Below are positions 27,621-37,977 of a stretch of DNA of 45,260 nt, in pieces. A program made the translations under genes and the position numbers. Positions within the stretch are counted from its first letter, which is position 1. Every line of letters starts with the position of its first letter. Location of the stretch: NCBI GenBank assembly GCA_937924145.1, contig CALDTJ010000540.1:1-45260 (forward strand), in the 5' to 3' direction. Source of the stretch: an uncultured Saprospiraceae bacterium (GTDB lineage: Bacteria > Bacteroidota > Bacteroidia > Chitinophagales > Saprospiraceae). Under the pieces are notes generated by a model that had not been told where the DNA came from, searched no databases, and saw only the letters and a program-made list of their open reading frames with translations.

Positions 27621-28376
27621 ATGGGTCAAAAGACAAATCCAATAGGTAATCGTTTAGGATACATCAAAGGTTGGGAATCTAACTGGTACGGTGGCAAAAA
27701 TTTCGGCGATAAAGTAGTGCAAGATGAGGAAATTAGAAAATACCTTAGAGCGAGAGTTCAAAAAGGAGGTATTAGCCGAATTGCTATTGAACGTACCCTT
27801 AAGCGAATTACTGTAACCATCAATACTTCACGTCCTGGTATCATTATCGGTAAAGGAGGTTCTGAGGTGGATCGTATCCGGGAAGAGCTTAAAAAGTTGA
27901 CTAGTTCTGATGTTCAGATTAACATCATTGAAATTAGAAAGCCAGAATTGGATGCCTACATCGTAGGTGAATCAATTGCAAAGCAAGTTGAATCTCGTAT
28001 CAACTACCGAAGAGCGATCAAGATGGCTATTCAATCAACAATTAGAGCAGGTGCCGAAGGTATCAAAATCAGAATCTCTGGTAGATTGAATGGTGCGGAA
28101 ATGGCACGTTCTGAGGAATACAAAGAAGGTAGAACACCTTTACATACTTTCAGAGCTGATATAGACTACGCTTTAGTTGAGGCTTTAACCGTTTATGGAA
28201 AGTTAGGAATTAAAGTATGGATTTGTAAAGGTGAAGTATTAGGAAAGATTGACTTATTCAGTCAGCCAGTACCTAAGAAAGGCGGTCAAGGAGGAAACAG
28301 AGGCGGTGGCCGAGGAGGAAATAGAGGAGGAAACCGTGGCGGTGGCCGAGGAGGAAATAGAGGCGGAAGACGCTAG
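27621..28376 (+). CDS. rpsC: 30S ribosomal protein S3 with Gly/Arg/Asn-rich C-terminal tail
   Basis: [28 protein letters not shown]...; tail [31 protein letters not shown]. Confidence 0.97.
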   Translation: MGQKTNPIGNRLGYIKGWESNWYGGKNFGDKVVQDEEIRKYLRARVQKGGISRIAIERTLKRITVTINTSRPGIIIGKGGSEVDRIREELKKLTSSDVQINIIEIRKPELDAYIVGESIAKQVESRINYRRAIKMAIQSTIRAGAEGIKIRISGRLNGAEMARSEEYKEGRTPLHTFRADIDYALVEALTVYGKLGIKVWICKGEVLGKIDLFSQPVPKKGGQGGNRGGGRGGNRGGNRGGGRGGNRGGRR

Positions 28377-28573
28377 GAGAATCGAGTAAAAAGCAGTATC
28401 TTTGCGCAGCTTTTGAAAAAAGGCAGAAAAATCGTGCAAAATTGCTAGTTTCTATAGTGTTTTAGTTGATTTTATACCAACTGAAATACCAATTAAAATT
28501 ATTTTCTTTTAAGAATGGGGCAAATTTCTTGCTCAGCTATTAAAAGTTTACAAAAATTCTAAACTTTTCAGAA

Positions 28574-28993
28574 ATGTTACAACCGAAAAGGACGAAATAT
28601 AGAAAGCAGATGAAAGGCCGTTATAACGGTCTAGCTTACAGAGGAAACAAAATCTCTTTTGGATCTTTTGGCTTGAAAGCGGTTACTGCGGGTAGATTGA
28701 CAAGTCGTCAGATAGAGGCAGCGCGGATTGCGATGACCAGATATATGAAAAGAGAAGGTAAGGTATGGATTCGGGTATTTCCTGATAAGCCAATTACCTC
28801 TAAGCCTTTAGAAGTTCGTATGGGAAAGGGTAAGGGTGCTTTAGATCACTACGTATGCCCAATTAAACCAGGTAGAATTATGTTCGAACTTGATGGTGTA
28901 CCATTAGAAGTGGCACAAGAAGCATTGAGATTAGCAGCGCAGAAATTACCTGTTTTAACGAAGTTCTCTATTCGACCTGATTACGTAGGATAA
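28574..28993 (+). CDS. rplP: 50S ribosomal protein L16
   Basis: [25 protein letters not shown]. Confidence 0.98.
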   Translation: MLQPKRTKYRKQMKGRYNGLAYRGNKISFGSFGLKAVTAGRLTSRQIEAARIAMTRYMKREGKVWIRVFPDKPITSKPLEVRMGKGKGALDHYVCPIKPGRIMFELDGVPLEVAQEALRLAAQKLPVLTKFSIRPDYVG

Positions 28994-29108
28994 AGTACAG
29001 GCGAATTCATTCGCCTCATAAAAATAAATATAAGGAGTTTCTAATAAATTTGTTAGGTGTCAAAGCTTAACTTATGATTTTAAAAACTCACCAAACCATA
29101 ATAAAAAG

Positions 29109-29369
29109 ATGGCAAGTAAAAAGTTTTTGGAATTGAAAGAATTTACTGATGAGGAATTAGTAAATGAATTGCAGTTAACTGTAGCTGCATATCAAAAACT
29201 CGAGTTCGATCATACTATCAAAGGATTAGATAATCCTTTGCAGTTGAGAGAAACTCGAAGAGATATTGCTCGATTAAAGACCGAAGTGAGAAGAAGAGAG
29301 GTAGAGGCATTTACGCCAGAGCAAGCTGCAGGTCGATCAAAAATTAGAGCTAGAAGAAGAAAAGCTTAA
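29109..29369 (+). CDS. rpmC: 50S ribosomal protein L29
   Basis: KELKEFTDEELVNELQL-type start and LRETRRDIARLKTEVRRRE; position in operon. Confidence 0.93.
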   Translation: MASKKFLELKEFTDEELVNELQLTVAAYQKLEFDHTIKGLDNPLQLRETRRDIARLKTEVRRREVEAFTPEQAAGRSKIRARRRKA

Positions 29370-29427
29370 GATAAGATTGTATTAGTTGATGAATAATTAA
29401 CTGGACAATCAAAAATTAAAAATTCTT

Positions 29428-29688
29428 ATGTCAGTAGAAAGAAATTCAAGAAAAACAAGAGTTGGAATAGTAACTAGCTCTAAAATGGATAAGTCCATTA
29501 CCGTTTCCATCGAGCGGAAAATTCAGCACCCAATTTACGGGAAGTCTCTTAAGCGAAATAAGAAATTTATTGCGCATGATGAAGAGAATACTTGTAACGA
29601 AGGAGATACTGTAAAGATCATGGAAACTCGACCATTAAGTAAGCGCAAGAAATGGCGTTTATTAGAGGTAATTGAAAGAGCAAAATAA
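29428..29688 (+). CDS. rpsQ: 30S ribosomal protein S17
   Basis: [45 protein letters not shown]. Confidence 0.97.
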   Translation: MSVERNSRKTRVGIVTSSKMDKSITVSIERKIQHPIYGKSLKRNKKFIAHDEENTCNEGDTVKIMETRPLSKRKKWRLLEVIERAK

Positions 29689-29690
29689 AT

Positions 29691-29775
29691 GGTTATCAGT
29701 TATTCAGTTATCAATTATCAGTTGTCAGTTACTTAAATTAATCGACAACCGAGAATCGACAACCGACAACCGATA
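29691..29775. repeat. Heptamer-iterated inverted repeat rpsQ-rplN
   Basis: GGTTATCAGTTATTCAGTTATCAATTATCAGTTGTCAGTTA / CGACAAC CGAGAAT CGACAAC CGACAAC CGATA. Confidence 0.85.
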
Positions 29776-29843
29776 CACTGTAATAATAATATTTTTCTTT
29801 TAGAAGGAGCAGCTTTTCGAGAGTTGCACATAAAGAAAGCGTA

Positions 29844-30209
29844 ATGATACAACAAGAATCAAGATTAAAAGTAGCGGATAATAGTGGTGCCAAAGAGGTA
29901 CTTTGTATCCGTGTATTAGGTGGATCGAAGCGTCGCTATGCATCTATTGGTGACCAAATCGTTTGTACGGTTAAGGATTCATCACCTGGAGGTTTGAAAA
30001 AGGGAACTGTTACTAAAGCAGTAATCGTAAGAACCAAAAAGGAGATTCGTAGAAAAGACGGTTCTTATATCCGTTTTGATGATAATGCAGTCGTATTATT
30101 AAATGCTGGTGATGAGCCAAGAGGAACTCGTATTTTCGGACCTGTTGCAAGAGAATTGCGAGATAGAGAATATATGAGAATCGTTTCATTAGCACCAGAA
30201 GTACTTTAA
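29844..30209 (+). CDS. rplN: 50S ribosomal protein L14
   Basis: [33 protein letters not shown]. Confidence 0.98.
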   Translation: MIQQESRLKVADNSGAKEVLCIRVLGGSKRRYASIGDQIVCTVKDSSPGGLKKGTVTKAVIVRTKKEIRRKDGSYIRFDDNAVVLLNAGDEPRGTRIFGPVARELRDREYMRIVSLAPEVL

Positions 30210-30212
30210 TAA

Positions 30213-30308
30213 AAGAATGAGTAAATGATGAAATGAGTAAATGACGGAATACAAAGCATCTTGCTCCAACTCTAATCATTTAATCATCTACTAATTTTCT
30301 CATTTTAG
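30213..30308. repeat. Octamer-iterated inverted repeat rplN-rplX
   Basis: GAGTAAAT GATGAAAT GAGTAAAT GACGGAAT / AATCATTT AATCATCT ACTAATTT TCTCATTT. Confidence 0.8.
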
Positions 30309-30325
30309 TAAACTTAAGAATAGCG

Positions 30326-30664
30326 ATGGCTAATACAAAATCAAAAAAGTCTCCTAAATTGAATATCAAGAAAGGAGATAGAGTACTTGTAATTGCGGGT
30401 GCAGACAAGGGTACAGAAGGCGAAGTGCTTGAAGTATTCATTGAAAAGCAGCGTGCAGTTGTTGACCAAGTAAATATTGTTAAAAAACATACCAAACCAA
30501 CTCAGGATAACCCTGGAGGAATCAATGAGGTTCCTGCTCCAGTTCACGTATCTAACTTGATGTTGATTGATCCTAAATCAGGAGAGCCAACAAGAATAGG
30601 TCGTAAGGTGGTAGATGGTAAATTGGTAAGATTTTCTAAGAAATCAGGAGAAATTATTAGATAA
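30326..30664 (+). CDS. rplX: 50S ribosomal protein L24
   Basis: [26 protein letters not shown]. Confidence 0.97.
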   Translation: MANTKSKKSPKLNIKKGDRVLVIAGADKGTEGEVLEVFIEKQRAVVDQVNIVKKHTKPTQDNPGGINEVPAPVHVSNLMLIDPKSGEPTRIGRKVVDGKLVRFSKKSGEIIR

Positions 30665-31218
30665 TGAGCTACGTTCCTAGATTAAGAAATAAGTATAATG
30701 ACGAGATTATTGGAAAGTTAAAAGAACAATTCCAATATAGCTCGGTCATGCAAGTGCCTAAGTTGCAAAAGATTTGTTTAAACCAAGGTGTTGGTACTGC
30801 CACTCAAGATAAGAAGATGGTAGATCACGCTTTGAATGAAATGACAATGATTGCAGGTCAGAAGGCAGTATCTACAAAGGCAAAGATTTCTGTATCGAAC
30901 TTTAAGTTGAGAGAAGGAATGCCAATTGGTACTAGAGTGACTTTACGTCATGATAGAATGTATGAATTCTTAGATCGTTTAATTACGGTTGCTTTACCAC
31001 GGGTTCGTGACTTCAGAGGTATCAATGATAAGAGTTTTGACGGTCGAGGAAACTACTCGATGGGAATCACTGAGCAAATCATTTTCCCAGAGATTGTTTT
31101 AGACAAGATTAACAAAATCACTGGTATGGATATTACTTTCGTAACATCTGCTAATACCGATGAAGAAGCATATGCTTTATTAAAGGCATTTGGTATGCCT
31201 TTCAAAAACGCAAAATAG
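30664..31218 (+). CDS. rplE: 50S ribosomal protein L5
   Basis: [43 protein letters not shown] overlaps rplX stop. Confidence 0.98.
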   Translation: MSYVPRLRNKYNDEIIGKLKEQFQYSSVMQVPKLQKICLNQGVGTATQDKKMVDHALNEMTMIAGQKAVSTKAKISVSNFKLREGMPIGTRVTLRHDRMYEFLDRLITVALPRVRDFRGINDKSFDGRGNYSMGITEQIIFPEIVLDKINKITGMDITFVTSANTDEEAYALLKAFGMPFKNAK

Positions 31219-31299
31219 TAAATGGTTAACGGTACTAAGTATCAGGCATTTTATGGTGTCTAATTTTACTGAGGAACCCGAACCACAAAACCTAATAAA

Positions 31300-31569
31300 A
31301 TGGCAAAGAAATCAATTATCGCCAGAGAAAGAAAGCGCGAACGTTTAGTAGCAAAGTATGCTGATTTACGTAAGCAGTTAAAAGAAGAAGGCAAGTGGGA
31401 AGAATTGGATAAGCTTCCAAGAAACTCCAACAAAATTCGTTTACACAACCGTTGTAAATTGAGTGGTCGTCCAAAAGGGTACATGAGAATGTTCGGTATC
31501 TCAAGGGTTGCTTTCAGGAAAATGGCACTAGCAGGTAAAATTCCTGGTATTACTAAAGCAAGTTGGTAG
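31300..31569 (+). CDS. rpsN: 30S ribosomal protein S14
   Basis: [24 protein letters not shown]...[29 protein letters not shown]. Confidence 0.97.
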   Translation: MAKKSIIARERKRERLVAKYADLRKQLKEEGKWEELDKLPRNSNKIRLHNRCKLSGRPKGYMRMFGISRVAFRKMALAGKIPGITKASW

Positions 31570-31917
31570 ACACTTTAGTTGTCAAATCCAATGCTATTAA
31601 GATGATTGTAAATGTAGTATTCATTAATCATTTTAATTTTTATTAAGATAAGTTGAAGGTCATTGCTAGAGTGAAAAAAGTATTCAAGCGAAGGTAAATG
31701 ACCACTAGATATTGAGACAGTTTTGTTTATTATTAACAATAAACTTGACTAGTCTTTATTATTTATTAAGTAGCCTTAATAGACCTTATGAGTAATTGTT
31801 ACAAATACTTTAAGTGTTTGTACTTTTACCTATTTAGATTTAAAATTTTAGACCAGTTTATCTGGCAGGTTTTGAATTTATAACAGGGGCTATACTGGTA
31901 AATTAAAATTTTTCAAA

Positions 31918-32313
31918 ATGACAGATCCAATTGCGGATTATTTAACACGGATCAGAAATGCTCAGACTGCTGGGCACAAGATCGTGTCGATTCCTGCCTC
32001 TAACTTGAAGAAAAGTATCACCTCGATTTTATACGATCAAGGATACATCAAGAAATACAGGTTCACTGATGAAGGAAAGCAAGGCACAATTGATGTAGCC
32101 TTAAAGTACGACCCAAGTACTAAAAAGCCAGTTATCCAAAAACTAGGCAGAATCAGTAAACCAGGTTTAAGAAAATATGCTAAGGCTGACGGCATACCTC
32201 GAATCATTAATGGTTTAGGTATTTGTATCGTATCTACCTCAAAAGGTCTAATGACCGATAAGCAAGCTCGTAAAGAGAATGTGGGAGGGGAGTTACTTTG
32301 CTACGTATATTAA
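31918..32313 (+). CDS. rpsH: 30S ribosomal protein S8
   Basis: [34 protein letters not shown]. Confidence 0.98.
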   Translation: MTDPIADYLTRIRNAQTAGHKIVSIPASNLKKSITSILYDQGYIKKYRFTDEGKQGTIDVALKYDPSTKKPVIQKLGRISKPGLRKYAKADGIPRIINGLGICIVSTSKGLMTDKQARKENVGGELLCYVY

Positions 32314-32369
32314 TCATTTAGAGAGTTTATACTTTCTAAATAATTTTTTCAACCATTAATATTTGAGTA

Positions 32370-32924
32370 ATGTCTAGGATAGGTAAATTACCAATAAATG
32401 TTCCTGCTGGAATCAATATAGATGTCAGCAAAGGAAATTTAGTGACTGTAAAAGGTCCTAAAGGAGAATTAAAGCAGCAGATTGATGCTGATTTAGGCGT
32501 AGGTATAGAGGATGGTGTATTAACAGTGACCAGACCAACTAACCAAAAGCGTCATAGAGCAATGCACGGTTTATACCGTTCATTAATCTCTAATATGATC
32601 GAAGGGGTAACTAACGGTTATACTAAGACACTAGAATTAGTAGGTGTAGGATATAGAGCTAGTAACACGGGAAACTTGTTAGAATTAGCTTTAGGTTACT
32701 CTCACCCAGTCATGTTTTATGTACCTTCTGATATCAAGTTAGAAACTAAATCTGAAAAAGGAAAAAATCCACAGGTGATCCTTTCAGGTATCGACAAGCA
32801 ATTAGTCGGTCAAGTTGCTGCTAAGATTAGAGCATTCAGAAAGCCAGAGCCTTATAAAGGTAAGGGGGTTAGATTCCTTGGTGAAGAAATCAGAAGAAAA
32901 GCAGGTAAGACTGCTGGTAAATAA
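32370..32924 (+). CDS. rplF: 50S ribosomal protein L6
   Basis: MSRIGKLPINVPAGINIDV...PEPYKGKGVRFLGEEIRRKAGKTAGK. Confidence 0.98.
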   Translation: MSRIGKLPINVPAGINIDVSKGNLVTVKGPKGELKQQIDADLGVGIEDGVLTVTRPTNQKRHRAMHGLYRSLISNMIEGVTNGYTKTLELVGVGYRASNTGNLLELALGYSHPVMFYVPSDIKLETKSEKGKNPQVILSGIDKQLVGQVAAKIRAFRKPEPYKGKGVRFLGEEIRRKAGKTAGK

Positions 32925-32925
32925 T

Positions 32926-33067
32926 AAAAGGTTATTAAAGTTATTAAAAGTTATTAAGTTATTAGGGATTATTTAGAATTGGTTCTTTATTCGAATTCTA
33001 AAGCAACATCGAAGTAACATTCAATAACCTTTAATAACTTCCAATAACTCTCAATAACTTTAAAATT
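32926..33067. repeat. Iterated GTTATTA / decamer inverted repeat rplF-rplR
   Basis: GTTATTAAA GTTATTAAAA GTTATTAA GTTATTA / AATAACCTTT AATAACTTCC AATAACTCTC AATAACTTTA. Confidence 0.85.
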
Positions 33068-33104
33068 ACTGGTCAGTAATCAGTAATTATAAAAATAGTT
33101 AAAA

Positions 33105-33458
33105 ATGGGTCTTTCAAAAGCGAAAAGCAGAAGACGAATTCATAATAGAATTAGAAAGAAAATTCAAGGGACAGCTGCGCGTCCACGTCTTGCTGTATTC
33201 AGAAGTAATAAAGCTATTTATTGTCAGCTAATTGATGACTTAAATGGTGTAACCTTAGCTGCTGCCTCTTCTTTAGAGAAAGCTTGCAAAATCGAAGGTA
33301 ACAAAGTTGATCAATCTAAAGTTGTTGGTAAAACTTTGGGCGAAAGAGCAAAAGGTAAAGGAATTGAAACAGTCGTATTTGATAGAGGTGGTTACCTTTA
33401 TCACGGACGAATCAAGGCTTTAGCCGAAGGTGCTAGAGAAGGTGGTTTAAATTTCTAA
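33105..33458 (+). CDS. rplR: 50S ribosomal protein L18
   Basis: [31 protein letters not shown]. Confidence 0.97.
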   Translation: MGLSKAKSRRRIHNRIRKKIQGTAARPRLAVFRSNKAIYCQLIDDLNGVTLAAASSLEKACKIEGNKVDQSKVVGKTLGERAKGKGIETVVFDRGGYLYHGRIKALAEGAREGGLNF

Positions 33459-33572
33459 GAATAATCTTAATTAATTTACCAGATTGAGCATTTTAGAAGT
33501 TGATAGTTTGAATTTATTCATTCCACCATCAATCCTTGAATCCTTAAAAATGGTAACTAGTAAATTAGCATA

Positions 33573-34091
33573 ATGGCAAACAGGAAAGATAATCGTGTCA
33601 AAGCCTCTGAATCAGAGTTAAAAGAAAAATTAGTAAACCTTAATCGTGTTGCGAAAGTAACTAAAGGGGGTAGAACATTTAGCTTTGCAGCAATTGTAGT
33701 AGTGGGAGATGGAAAAGGAAGAGTAGGTCATGGTCTTGGTAAGGCTCGTGATGTATCAGAATCAATTGCAAAGGCAGTAGATGACGCAAAGAAGAATTTA
33801 ATTCAAGTACCAATCTATAACGGAACTATTCCTCACGAACAAAAGGGGAAATACGGAGCAGGAAAGGTATTTATTAAGCCAGCTGCAGATGGTACAGGGG
33901 TAATCGCCGGTGGTGCGATGCGTGCTGTATTAGAAATTGCAGGTGTGCAGAATGTATTGGCGAAGTCAATGGGTTCTTCAAATCCGCATAACGTAGTGAA
34001 AGCTACGATTGATGCACTTAAGAGCTTGCGTTCTCCAATCCAGATTGCAAGATCAAGAGGGATCACATTAGAAAAATTGTTTGAAGGATAA
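33573..34091 (+). CDS. rpsE: 30S ribosomal protein S5
   Basis: [39 protein letters not shown]. Confidence 0.98.
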   Translation: MANRKDNRVKASESELKEKLVNLNRVAKVTKGGRTFSFAAIVVVGDGKGRVGHGLGKARDVSESIAKAVDDAKKNLIQVPIYNGTIPHEQKGKYGAGKVFIKPAADGTGVIAGGAMRAVLEIAGVQNVLAKSMGSSNPHNVVKATIDALKSLRSPIQIARSRGITLEKLFEG

Positions 34092-34432
34092 ATTGGGTCG
34101 ATGGTAGATAAATAGCTACCGTTGGTACAAGTAATTTCCTTGAAAGGATAGAAATTCAATATATTTGTATGCCTTTTGTAGTCAAATACTTTTAAATAAA
34201 ATTATTAACTAAGCGTTTAGTTTTTAATTTTAATTATTTTAAAAATTATTTGACATATAGAGGTATAAAATAAAGTTTGGCTCGATAATTTAATAGGTTT
34301 TAATCTATTATAGGAATAGCTAAAATAAATTGATTAACTTTAAGATGGCTTAATTCATTTAGCACACTTAGTTTTTCATATTTATTATAATTCCAGCTAT
34401 ACGGTTACGATCCAGCTATTAAATGATTAATC

Positions 34433-34612
34433 ATGGCAAAGGTAAAAGTCACTCAGGTTAAAAGTGGTATTGACCGATCAAAACGTCAAAAAGCAACTTT
34501 ACATGCTTTAGGTTTAAGAAAAATGAACCAAAGTGTTGTACACGAATTAACACCTTCAATCGAAGGGATGATCAAAAAAGTAGCTCACTTAGTAGAGACT
34601 GCTGACGCATAA
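34433..34612 (+). CDS. rpmD: 50S ribosomal protein L30 (absent from ORF track, 59 aa)
   Basis: Translated directly: MAKVKVTQVKSGIDRSKRQKATLHALGLRKMNQSVVHELTPSIEGMIKKVAHLVETADA*. Confidence 0.96.
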   Translation: MAKVKVTQVKSGIDRSKRQKATLHALGLRKMNQSVVHELTPSIEGMIKKVAHLVETADA

Positions 34613-34759
34613 TTCGGAATCATCGACCAGAGGCAATCGCCTTTTAAAGTTGTTTTAATTTAGATAATTATTCAGTTTTTTAATTGAATGGATAGTAAAT
34701 TTTCAGTTTTTGATAATTCTTCTTAGAATTGACAAGATTGAACTAAAGTATAGCAAAAA

Positions 34760-35206
34760 ATGGAATTACATAATTTAAAGCCTGCAGCAGGAGCTACTAA
34801 GAGTAGAAAAAGAATTGCAAGAGGTACAGGATCTGGAAGAGGTGGTACTTCTACAAGAGGACATAAAGGTGCTAAATCTAGATCAGGATATAAATCAAAA
34901 AGAGGTTTTGAAGGTGGACAAATGCCTTTACAAATGCGTTTACCAAAGAGAGGATTTAAAAATCCTAATCGGGTAGAATTTGTACCATTTAACTTAGGCC
35001 GTTTGCAAGAAATTGCGGACAAATACAATCTTTCAGCTATTACAGTTGAGAATTTAGTAGAGAAAGGCTTAGCTAGAAAAAATGACCGAATCAAAATTTT
35101 AGGAGGAGGAGAACTTTCTGCAAAGTTAGACGTAACAGTACATGCAATTTCTGCGGGAGCAAAAGCAGCCGTAGAAGGTAAAGGAGGAAATGTTAATTTA
35201 GTTTAA
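34760..35206 (+). CDS. rplO: 50S ribosomal protein L15
   Basis: MELHNLKPAAGATKSRKRIARGTGSGRGGTSTRGHKGAKSRSG. Confidence 0.98.
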   Translation: MELHNLKPAAGATKSRKRIARGTGSGRGGTSTRGHKGAKSRSGYKSKRGFEGGQMPLQMRLPKRGFKNPNRVEFVPFNLGRLQEIADKYNLSAITVENLVEKGLARKNDRIKILGGGELSAKLDVTVHAISAGAKAAVEGKGGNVNLV

Positions 35207-35307
35207 CACAAAGAATTATTTCATTCCCTACTTTTAATGGATGCCTTTGGGCGTTTTATCTGAAATTAGTGATGATATTACTTTGTTTTAATTTGAAAAG
35301 TTAATCC

Positions 35308-36666
35308 ATGAAAAAGTTTATTGATACCTTAAGTAACATTTGGAAAATTGAAGAACTCCGTAAGCGAATTCTTTTCACGCTTTTAATTTTGATGGTGTAC
35401 CGTTTTGGTTCATTCATTGTACTACCAGGCGTTATTCCATCTGCATTAGATGGCGGAAGTTCAAATGCCAGTGATTTATTGGGTTTGATTAATATTTTTA
35501 CCGGGGGAGCATTTAACAATGCAGCAATTTTTGCCTTAGGTATCATGCCTTATATTACTGCATCGATCATCATTCAGTTGATGGGTTTTGCAGTACCTTA
35601 TTTCCAGCGATTACAGCAGAAAGAAGGGGAGTCAGGAAGAAAGAAAATTACTCAAATCACCCGTTTATTAACAGTAGCAATTACTTTAGTACAGGGTGGT
35701 GGGTATTTAACTTATATTCAAAGTCAAGGTGCAGTTGACCCATCTATTCCTAAAGGAATATTTTGGTTAGCAAACATTGTCATCTTATCTACAGGAACGA
35801 TCTTAGCGATGTGGTTAGGTGAAAAGATCACCGATAAAGGAATCGGAAACGGTATTTCTTTATTAATCACTATCGGTATTATCGCAACTTTACCAGTTGC
35901 TTTAGTTTCTGAATTATCTTTACAGATTAGTGGTGGTAGCCCAATCGTATTCATTTTAGAATTGGTAGCCCTTTTCGCAGTGATTATGGTAACGGTCCTA
36001 TTAGTACAAGGAGTTAGAAAAATTCCGATTCAGTTTGCTAAAAGAATGGTTGGTCGTGGATCTAACGCAATGCCAGTAGCTGGAGCAAGAGATTACATTC
36101 CTTTGAAAGTGAATGCAGCAGGTGTAATGCCTATTATCTTTGCTCAAGCATTGATGTTCTTACCAGCGACTATTGCACAATGGTTTGCAGGCGAAGAGGC
36201 AGCAGCAAGTCCAGTGATTCAGGAATTAGTGAATCCATTCTCTTTGACTTCAAGTATTTTAACTTTCGTATTAGTTGTAGTCTTTACTTATGTATATACT
36301 GCCTTGTTGGTAAATCCAAAGCAATATGCAGAATACTTAAAGAGACAAAATGCGTTTATTCCTGGTATCAAGCCGGGTAAGCCAACAGCTGATTTTATTG
36401 ATACGATCACTACAAGAATTACATTCTGGGGTTCTATCTTTATCGGATTGATTGCTATTCTTCCTGCGATTGCAGTTGGATTTGGAATCAACGTTGCTTT
36501 TGCAATTTTCTTTGGAGGTACTTCTCTATTGATCTTAGTAGCAGTAGTATTAGATACTTTACAGCAGATTGAAAGTCACTTGTTGATGAGAAAGTATGAT
36601 GGATTAGTGAAGTCAGGAAAATTACAAAGTAGAAGTAGAATGCAAGGAATTGGCGCTAGTATGTAA
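35308..36666 (+). CDS. secY: Preprotein translocase subunit SecY
   Basis: Polytopic; MKKFIDTLSNIWKIEELRKRILFTLLILMVYRFGSFIVLPGV. Confidence 0.98.
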   Translation: MKKFIDTLSNIWKIEELRKRILFTLLILMVYRFGSFIVLPGVIPSALDGGSSNASDLLGLINIFTGGAFNNAAIFALGIMPYITASIIIQLMGFAVPYFQRLQQKEGESGRKKITQITRLLTVAITLVQGGGYLTYIQSQGAVDPSIPKGIFWLANIVILSTGTILAMWLGEKITDKGIGNGISLLITIGIIATLPVALVSELSLQISGGSPIVFILELVALFAVIMVTVLLVQGVRKIPIQFAKRMVGRGSNAMPVAGARDYIPLKVNAAGVMPIIFAQALMFLPATIAQWFAGEEAAASPVIQELVNPFSLTSSILTFVLVVVFTYVYTALLVNPKQYAEYLKRQNAFIPGIKPGKPTADFIDTITTRITFWGSIFIGLIAILPAIAVGFGINVAFAIFFGGTSLLILVAVVLDTLQQIESHLLMRKYDGLVKSGKLQSRSRMQGIGASM

Positions 36667-36712
36667 TACTGGTAAACAATTTTTAAAATATACTTGTTAA
36701 AAATATATCCCG

Positions 36713-36746
36713 ATTACCAGTAGAGTTATTCTACTGGTAATTTTTT
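36713..36746 (+). terminator. Intrinsic terminator downstream of secY
   Basis: ATTACCAGTAGA-GTTAT-TCTACTGGTAAT then T-tract; perfect 12-bp stem. Confidence 0.85.
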
Positions 36747-36852
36747 GTTTATTCAAGAATATAATAGAAGTCAGATCATCCCAATGAACCTGCTCGACTG
36801 AGCGGCAGGCAAGTTGGAATTGTCAGAAGTCAGACTTAGTACAAATATTTCA

Positions 36853-36893
36853 TCTGACTTCAGACAACCCCGTACGGGTTGTCTGAAGTCAGA
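36853..36893. repeat. Perfect 18-bp-arm hairpin upstream of map
   Basis: TCTGACTTCAGACAACCC-CGTAC-GGGTTGTCTGAAGTCAGA. Confidence 0.95.
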
Positions 36894-36911
36894 CCTCTCA
36901 AACAACAAAAA

Positions 36912-37748
36912 GTGGCAAAAGATAAAAAAGACATTATTTACAAAACGGATGAGGAAGTTGAGTTAATTAGAAAGAACTGTTTAATGGTTTGTGATGCTTT
37001 AACGCTAGTTGCAGAGCTGATTGGTCCAGGTGTATCAGGAAGAAAGATTGACGAGCAAGCTGAACAATTGATCCGAGATAATGGAGCTATTCCAGGATTC
37101 AAAGGATTATATGATTTTCCTGCAACCTTGTGCGTATCTGTAAACGACGAAGTAGTTCATGGCATTCCCTACAACCATGAGTTTAAAGATGGAGACATTG
37201 TCTCTGTTGATTGTGGAGTTTATTTGAATGACTTTTATGGAGATGCTGCTTATACTTTTTGTATTGGTGATGTAGATGAAAAGATTATGGAGCTTTGTCG
37301 AATTACGAGAGCATCATTGTACAAAGGCATTGAGCAAGCGGTTCCAGGTAATCGGATTGGCGATATTGGTTTTGCCATCCAGAATTACACAGAACGTAAG
37401 CATGGATATGGCGTCGTAAGAGAGTTAGTGGGGCATGGGGTAGGTCGAGTCTTACATGAGGGCCCAGAGGTGCCTAATTACGGTAGAAGAGGGAAGGGGA
37501 CAATGATGAAAAACGGGTTAGTGATTGCAATTGAGCCAATGATCAATTTGGGGAGAAAAGATGTGAAATCTTTTGAAGATGGGACGGTTATTACTAAAGA
37601 TAGAAAACCATCTGCTCATTATGAGCATACGGTTTGTGTAAGAAAAGGTAAGGCAGATATTTTGTCTAATCACGCACCAATTGAGGCTGCGATTTTGAAA
37701 AATCCTAACCTTAAAGAAGTAGCTGATATTTTGGCTACAATTGCATAA
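36912..37748 (+). CDS. map: Type I methionine aminopeptidase (GTG start proposed; track start TTG 36879 lies inside the hairpin)
   Basis: MAKDKKDIIYKTDEEVELIRKN...VNDEVVHGIP...SVDCGVYLNDFYGDAAYTF. Confidence 0.93.
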   Translation: MAKDKKDIIYKTDEEVELIRKNCLMVCDALTLVAELIGPGVSGRKIDEQAEQLIRDNGAIPGFKGLYDFPATLCVSVNDEVVHGIPYNHEFKDGDIVSVDCGVYLNDFYGDAAYTFCIGDVDEKIMELCRITRASLYKGIEQAVPGNRIGDIGFAIQNYTERKHGYGVVRELVGHGVGRVLHEGPEVPNYGRRGKGTMMKNGLVIAIEPMINLGRKDVKSFEDGTVITKDRKPSAHYEHTVCVRKGKADILSNHAPIEAAILKNPNLKEVADILATIA

Positions 37749-37773
37749 AGAATAAAGAAAATATCAAAAGAAT

Positions 37774-37806
37774 AGAAGGAGACGCTGATTGGTGGCTCCT
37801 TCTTTT
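37774..37806 (+). terminator. Probable intrinsic terminator downstream of map
   Basis: AGAAGGAG ... CTCCTTCT followed by TTTATTT. Confidence 0.65.
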
Positions 37807-37952
37807 ATTTAGCCTTTATGTGAGTGTGTTGTAGTATGTTGATTATCAGCCATTTGTAATGGCATAGCTCTCTTGGAGCTGAGAGGTGAAGTTTCCTCTA
37901 AAATAATTAATGATTTTTGCAAATCAAATGTGGAAAATCATTTAAAATGTTG

Positions 37953-37960
37953 TATCTTTG
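37953..37960 (+). promoter_or_regulatory. Candidate -7 element for infA
   Basis: TATCTTTG 18 bp upstream of ATG; fits TAnnTTTG; weak -33. Confidence 0.5.
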
Positions 37961-37977
37961 CACTCCAAATTTCAGAT

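Noticed and set aside
28397-28404. TATCTTTG downstream of rpsC as an internal promoter for rplP
   Set aside because: -7-like only; no -33 TTG at suitable spacing, so not listed as a feature.
37873-37977. N-terminal extension of infA in the ORF track
   Set aside because: Covers the promoter-like TATCTTTG; IF-1 begins [11 protein letters not shown].
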